Source of the DNA: Bradyrhizobium sp. ORS 285
GTDB lineage: Bacteria; Pseudomonadota; Alphaproteobacteria; Rhizobiales; Xanthobacteraceae
Reading direction: 5' to 3'
Assembly (NCBI RefSeq): GCF_900176205.1
Contig: NZ_LT859959.1
Span: forward strand, 5,477,001-5,541,000
Length of the DNA: 64,000 nt
Shown: piece after piece, positions 60,515 through 64,000 of the stretch
How positions within the stretch are numbered: the first letter of the stretch is position 1
How the letters are laid out: each line of letters starts with the position of its first letter
Program-made: the position numbers and the translations under genes
The notes under the pieces: generated by a model
Told to the model about the DNA's origin: nothing
Databases searched by the model: none
What the model saw: the letters and a program-made list of their open reading frames with translations, nothing else

Positions 60515-61378
60515 ATGAAAGCCGCCGCCGTCACCTGGCATCCGAACGCGCCCAAGCCGCTGGCGCTGGTGCTGGGCACCAACGAGATCGCCTCCGCCGT
60601 CGCGGCGAAGCTCAGCCACGCCCGCTTCGCGATCGTGCTCTGTCACGACGCATTCCCGCCGGTGATCCGCCGCGGCATGGCGTTCCACGACGTGCTGTTC
60701 GGCGAGGCGTGCGAGGTCGGCGGCGCGATCGGAGGCCGGGCCGAGAGCATTGCGGACGTCGTCCGGCTTCATCGCGAGCCGAACCTCGTCGTTGTCACCG
60801 GGATGCATCTCACCGACGTCATCGCCTTCCGCTATCCCGCCGTCATCGTCGATGCGCGGATGCAGAAGCATCTGGTCACGCCGGACCTGCGCGGCGTCGC
60901 CGGCATCGCGGTGGGCATCGGTCCGCGCTTTGCGGTCGGGCACAATTGCGACATCGCGATCGAGACCCATCCGTGCAAGACCGGCGCGATCGTCGCGCAG
61001 GGCACCACGCGCAACGCGGACGGCAAGGCGCGCGATCTCGGCGGCGCGGGTCGCGAGCGTTTCGTCTATTCCGACCAGGACGCCGTCTGGCACACGCCAC
61101 TCGACATCGGCACACGCGTCTACAAAGGGATGCAGCTCGGCTCGCTCGGCGGCACACCGGTGCTGGCGCCACTCGACGGCGCGCTGCGCGGCATCGCGCG
61201 TGACGGGATGCGCGTACCGGCCGACGTCAAGCTGCTCGAGATCGATCCGCGCGGCCGCCACGCCGCCTGGACCGGCATGGACGAACGCGGGCAGGCGATC
61301 GCCGCGAGCGTCGTGTCGGCCGTTCATCAGATCATGCAAACCGGTCGGACGGCAGGCCGCGTCTCCGCCAAGGTGTGA
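60515..61378 (+). CDS. EF2563-type molybdenum hydroxylase accessory protein
   Basis: Protein of 287 aa of the EF2563/YqeB-like group, annotated elsewhere as selenium-dependent molybdenum hydroxylase system proteins. Typical parts are ALVLGTNEIASAVAAKLSHARFAIVL (Rossmann-like start), FPPVIRRGMAFHDVLFGEACEV, AVIVDARMQKHLVTPDL, GIGPRFAVGHNCDIAIETHPCKTGAIVAQGTT and a biotinyl-like end GTPVLAPLDGALRGI. It follows the tandem ModE boxes, so it is probably regulated by molybdate. The start at 60515 follows GAGG by eight bases. Its exact biochemical step is unknown; handling of molybdenum cofactor or of the XdhC kind is likely. Confidence 0.72.
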   Translation: MKAAAVTWHPNAPKPLALVLGTNEIASAVAAKLSHARFAIVLCHDAFPPVIRRGMAFHDVLFGEACEVGGAIGGRAESIADVVRLHREPNLVVVTGMHLTDVIAFRYPAVIVDARMQKHLVTPDLRGVAGIAVGIGPRFAVGHNCDIAIETHPCKTGAIVAQGTTRNADGKARDLGGAGRERFVYSDQDAVWHTPLDIGTRVYKGMQLGSLGGTPVLAPLDGALRGIARDGMRVPADVKLLEIDPRGRHAAWTGMDERGQAIAASVVSAVHQIMQTGRTAGRVSAKV

Positions 61379-61389
61379 GGAGGACTGCC

Positions 61390-61941
61390 GTGGGTGTCGC
61401 TGAGGTCGGGTCGTACCAGATCGTGGCGCTGCAAGGCGCAGCGTCCAGCGTGATCCAGGAGCTGCTCGGCAACTTCGCCGTGCGCCTTGCAGATGCGGGA
61501 TTGCGCGTGTCCGGCGTGATCGAGAGCAGCGCTGACAAGACGAAGCCGTGCAAGGCCATGATGCTGCGCAGCCTCGATGACAACAGGCTGTTCTCGATCT
61601 CGCAGGACCTCGGTCCGGGGTCGCAGGCCTGCAATCTCGATCCTGAAGGCCTGGTGCTCGCCTGCGCCGCCGTGCAGCAGTCTATCGCGCGTGGCACCGA
61701 CGTGGTCATCCTCAGCAAGTTCGGCAAACAGGAAGCGGCGGGAGGCGGCCTCGCCGACGCGTTCGGCTCGGCGATCTCGGCCGGACTTCCGGTCATCACC
61801 GCGGTCTCGCCGGCCATGATGAGCGAGTGGCAAAATTATACCGACGGCCTGGCCGAATACGTCCCAGCCGGAGTCGCTCGGCACGCCGATTGGTTGACGG
61901 ACTGGTCTCGTCGGGTCATGACATCGCGAGAATGCGCATGA
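61390..61941 (+). CDS. DUF2478 family protein
   Basis: Protein of 183 aa resembling DUF2478, a P-loop-like family of unknown function. The N-terminus YQIVALQGAASSVIQELLGNFAVRLADAGLRVSGVIES and the middle DVVILSKFGKQEAAGGGLADAFGSAISAGLPVITAVS are recognisable. A GTG at 61390 follows AGGAGG by six bases and is preferred over the GTG at 61375. It lies 11 bases after the EF2563-type gene. Joint position with modABC and ModE suggests a role in molybdenum-cofactor use. Confidence 0.65.
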   Translation: MGVAEVGSYQIVALQGAASSVIQELLGNFAVRLADAGLRVSGVIESSADKTKPCKAMMLRSLDDNRLFSISQDLGPGSQACNLDPEGLVLACAAVQQSIARGTDVVILSKFGKQEAAGGGLADAFGSAISAGLPVITAVSPAMMSEWQNYTDGLAEYVPAGVARHADWLTDWSRRVMTSRECA

Positions 61942-61971
61942 CGTGATCAGGGTCATGTGACGGCAGATCGG

Positions 61972-62400
61972 ATGGACATGAAGCGCACAGCGCAGATCGA
62001 GCTGACCATCAATTTCGGCAATGGCGGCAGCCTGTCGCCCGAGGATCTGCTGCTGATCGACCATATCCGCAGGGAGCGTTCGATCCTCGGCGCGGCGCGC
62101 GCGAGCGGCATCTCCTATCGCAAATGCTGGCTGATGGTCGATGCGCTCAATCGCACCTTCGAGACGCCGGTGTTCGAGACGCATCCTGGCCGACGTGGCG
62201 GCGGCGCCGAGATCACGCCGTTCGGCGAGCGGCTGATCGCGCTGTATCAATCGATGCAACGACGCACGCGCACCGCCACGACGGCTGCGCTTACCGAGTT
62301 GCAGAAGGCTACCGATCCCCACTATCAGAAGCGGGCCAGCGGCGCGGCCGAGGCAGCTCCGAAGGCCGAACCGCGCCGGGCCCGATCGCGACGCTCTTGA
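61972..62400 (+). CDS. ModE-like regulator consisting of the DNA-binding domain only
   Basis: Protein of 142 aa whose N-terminal winged helix-turn-helix reads LSPEDLLLIDHIRRERSILGAARASGISYRKCWLMVDALN, matching the ModE DNA-binding domain. The molybdate-sensing TOBE half is missing; the C-terminus is a basic Ala/Arg-rich tail (EAAPKAEPRRARSRRS). It is encoded after the accessory genes that carry tandem ModE boxes, and most likely binds the three 22-bp operators. Possible starts are GTG 61957, ATG 61972 and ATG 61978. Its stop lies inside the 3' end of the convergent TOBE gene (92-base overlap). Confidence 0.78.
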   Translation: MDMKRTAQIELTINFGNGGSLSPEDLLLIDHIRRERSILGAARASGISYRKCWLMVDALNRTFETPVFETHPGRRGGGAEITPFGERLIALYQSMQRRTRTATTAALTELQKATDPHYQKRASGAAEAAPKAEPRRARSRRS

Positions 62401-62788
62401 TCATCGCCCAGGCGGAGAGATCCGGCTCCAGCGCCAGCCGCTCGACGGACTCGAGCGTGACCAGCGCATGAAGCTTCGTTGAACCGAGATTGAAGGTGAC
62501 GCGCACATAGGGCGGGTCGAGCGGCAGGATCTCTTCGATCCGGCCAGGCAGCCGATTGGTGATCGACACATCCATCGGGCGCGACAGCGCGATCGAGACG
62601 TCGCGGGCTTCGATGGTCACGGAGACGCCGGCATCGACAGCGGCGTCGACCATCGGCACGCGCAGCTCGCCATCGGCGAAGAACAAGGTCGACATGCCGT
62701 ATTGCGGATCATGTCGCAGCACCCGCGCCGGAACGGTCGTGCTGAGCACGATGGAGGAGGCTGACGAGGATGGGGACTGTGCGCTCAT
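62309..62788 (-). CDS. Free-standing ModC-like TOBE-domain protein
   Basis: Protein of 159 aa without an ATPase domain. Residues from about 14 (VLSTTVPARVLRHDPQYG) to about 137 (AWAMIKSVAIGPG) align with the C-terminal part of ModC, including the TOBE pattern RDVSIALSRPMDVSITNRLPGRI. The last ~20 residues (VRPSELPRPRRWPASDSGDR) are extra. It overlaps the convergent modE-like gene by 92 bases and follows serA by 20 bases. It could be a molybdate sensor or store, or the remnant of a second modC. The neighbouring ModE lacks a TOBE domain, so a split-sensor arrangement is conceivable. Confidence 0.7.
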   Translation of the reverse strand: MSAQSPSSSASSIVLSTTVPARVLRHDPQYGMSTLFFADGELRVPMVDAAVDAGVSVTIEARDVSIALSRPMDVSITNRLPGRIEEILPLDPPYVRVTFNLGSTKLHALVTLESVERLALEPDLSAWAMIKSVAIGPGAVRPSELPRPRRWPASDSGDR

Positions 62789-62807
62789 CGACGTCAGCCT
62801 TTCGCGC

Positions 62808-64000
62808 TCACGGCCGGTCGTGATCGTACAGCACGCGGACGCGGATGGTGCCTTCCACCGCCCGGAGCTCCGACAGCAGCTCCTCGCCCTCGCCGCCGAC
62901 GACGTCGGTCTCGAGCACCACGTAGCCGACTTCGGGATCGGTCTGCAGATATTGCGCGAGGATGTTGATGTTGTGCCGTGCCACCGCCTCGTTGACTTGG
63001 CGCAGCACGCCGGGGACGTTGCGATGGACGTGGATGAAGCGCGTGCCGGTCGGACGCGCGGGCAATTGCACCTGGGGGAAGTTCACGGCGCCGAAGGTCG
63101 AGCCGACGTCGGAATAGTCGATCAGCTTGCGCGCGACCTCGCCGCCGATGCGGTCCTGCGCCTCCTCGGTGGAGCCGCCGACATGCGGGGTCAGGATCAC
63201 GTTGGGCAGGCCCTGCAGCGGCGACACGAAGGGATCGGCGTTCGAGGCCGGCTCGACCGGGAACACGTCGACTGCCGCGCCCGAGAGTTTGCCCTCGCGC
63301 AGCGCGCTCGCCAACGCATCGATGTCGACGACCGTGCCGCGCGAATTGTTGATCAGATAGGCGCCGTCCTTCATGTGCCGGATCTGGCGCTCGCCGATCA
63401 TGTTGGCGGTGGCGGGCGTCTCCGGCACGTGCAGCGAGACGACGTCGCTATTGGCCAGCAGCTCGTCCAGGCTCTCGACCGGCTCGGTATTGCCATGGCG
63501 CAGCTTGTCTGTGAGATCGAAGAAGATCACGCGCATGCCCATGGCTTCGGCAAGGTTCGACAGCTGCGAACCGATATTGCCGTAGCCGATGATGCCGAGC
63601 GTCTTGCCGCGCACCTCGCGGCTGCCATTGGCCGACTTGTCCCAGCCGCCGGCATGCGCCGACACCGAGCGCGGGAAGATCCGCCGCATCAGCATCACGA
63701 CCTCGGCGATCGTCAGCTCGGCGACGCTGCGGGTGTTCGAATAGGGCGCGTTGAAGACGGGGATGCCGAGCCGCTTGGCGGCGTCGAGATCGACCTGGTT
63801 GGTGCCGACCGAGAAGCAGCCGACGGCCATGAGCCGGTCGGCCGCCTGCAAGACATCGGCGGTCAGATGGGTCCGCGAGCGAATGCCGAGCATGTGCACG
63901 CCCGATAGCATGCGCTTCAATTCCGCCGAGCCGAGCGCCTTCGGCAGCCGTTCGACCTCGGTATAGCCGCTGGCCTCGAACATGCGAACGGCCGAGTCGT
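62808..64000 (-). CDS. serA: D-3-phosphoglycerate dehydrogenase, 3' part
   Basis: Partial gene; the 5' end lies beyond the right edge of the window. At least 391 aa are seen. They contain RSRTHLTADVLQAADRLMAVGCFSVGTNQVD, the NAD motif GIIGYGNIGSQL, catalytic Arg/Glu/His regions (NNSRGTVVDI, VFPVEPAS, TPHVGGSTEEAQ) and a C-terminal ACT domain starting RFIHVHRNVPGVLRQVNEA. It oxidises 3-phosphoglycerate in serine biosynthesis. The E. coli-type (about 410 aa) form is suggested by the length. The reading frame continues without a stop to the window end. Confidence 0.93.
   Translation of the reverse strand, partial: DSAVRMFEASGYTEVERLPKALGSAELKRMLSGVHMLGIRSRTHLTADVLQAADRLMAVGCFSVGTNQVDLDAAKRLGIPVFNAPYSNTRSVAELTIAEVVMLMRRIFPRSVSAHAGGWDKSANGSREVRGKTLGIIGYGNIGSQLSNLAEAMGMRVIFFDLTDKLRHGNTEPVESLDELLANSDVVSLHVPETPATANMIGERQIRHMKDGAYLINNSRGTVVDIDALASALREGKLSGAAVDVFPVEPASNADPFVSPLQGLPNVILTPHVGGSTEEAQDRIGGEVARKLIDYSDVGSTFGAVNFPQVQLPARPTGTRFIHVHRNVPGVLRQVNEAVARHNINILAQYLQTDPEVGYVVLETDVVGGEGEELLSELRAVEGTIRVRVLYDHDRP

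Overview
The window reads as chromosomal DNA of a Bradyrhizobium-like alphaproteobacterium (Nitrobacteraceae). The grounds are high GC with strongly GC-biased third positions, many ATGA-overlapped operons, a norEFCBQD cluster with FNR/FixK/NnrR-type boxes, many ABC/TRAP uptake systems, and hairpin-forming dispersed repeats of the kind known from Bradyrhizobium and relatives. No rRNA, tRNA, CRISPR, transposase or phage gene was seen. Almost everything is metabolic: uptake operons paired with degradation enzymes and local regulators.

Layout. (1) 0-18 kb, sugar-acid block. The minus strand carries a YtfQRT-YjfF-type sugar ABC transporter, then eda, kdgK, an L-idonate-5-dehydrogenase-like gene, uxuA, a GntR/FCD regulator and a TRAP transporter (fused DctQM plus DctP). 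Divergently there are an RspB-like dehydrogenase and a fructuronate/mannonate oxidoreductase. An enolase-superfamily sugar-acid dehydratase and an MFS porter follow. Together they would feed hexuronates or aldonates through 2-keto-3-deoxygluconate to pyruvate and glyceraldehyde-3-phosphate. (2) 18-28 kb, a peptide-type ABC operon with a flavoprotein monooxygenase and a GlcD-like oxidase. Two near-identical operator elements tie it to a divergent LysR regulator. (3) 28-46 kb, a nitrogen-compound degradation island. It holds an SDR pair, hydantoinase, hydantoin racemase, N-carbamoyl-D-amino-acid hydrolase, a CodA-like amidohydrolase, the URC uracil-catabolism genes (GTP cyclohydrolase II-like, DUF1688/URC4, a divergent uracil phosphoribosyltransferase), and a second LysR-linked operon with an amino-acid-type ABC transporter, a second carbamoylase-like nitrilase, a polysaccharide-deacetylase-fold protein and another amidohydrolase. 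(4) 46-54 kb, nitric-oxide respiration norEFCBQD with small satellite genes and FNR-type boxes. (5) 54-57 kb, an AbgB-like M20 hydrolase and an amidase with a Lys/Ala-rich tail. (6) 57-64 kb, molybdate genes: modABC, two accessory genes, a ModE DNA-binding-domain-only regulator, an orphan ModC-like TOBE protein, and the 3' part of serA.

The most interesting signals are three matching 22-bp ModE-type boxes, one before modA and two in tandem before the accessory genes, combined with a ModE lacking its molybdate-binding half and an adjacent free-standing TOBE protein. Next are the bacterial URC operon with unusual active-site substitutions in its neighbours, the duplicated LysR operator, the FNR-type boxes that bring small unannotated genes into the nor regulon, and a large structured intergenic element at 39.2-39.5 kb.
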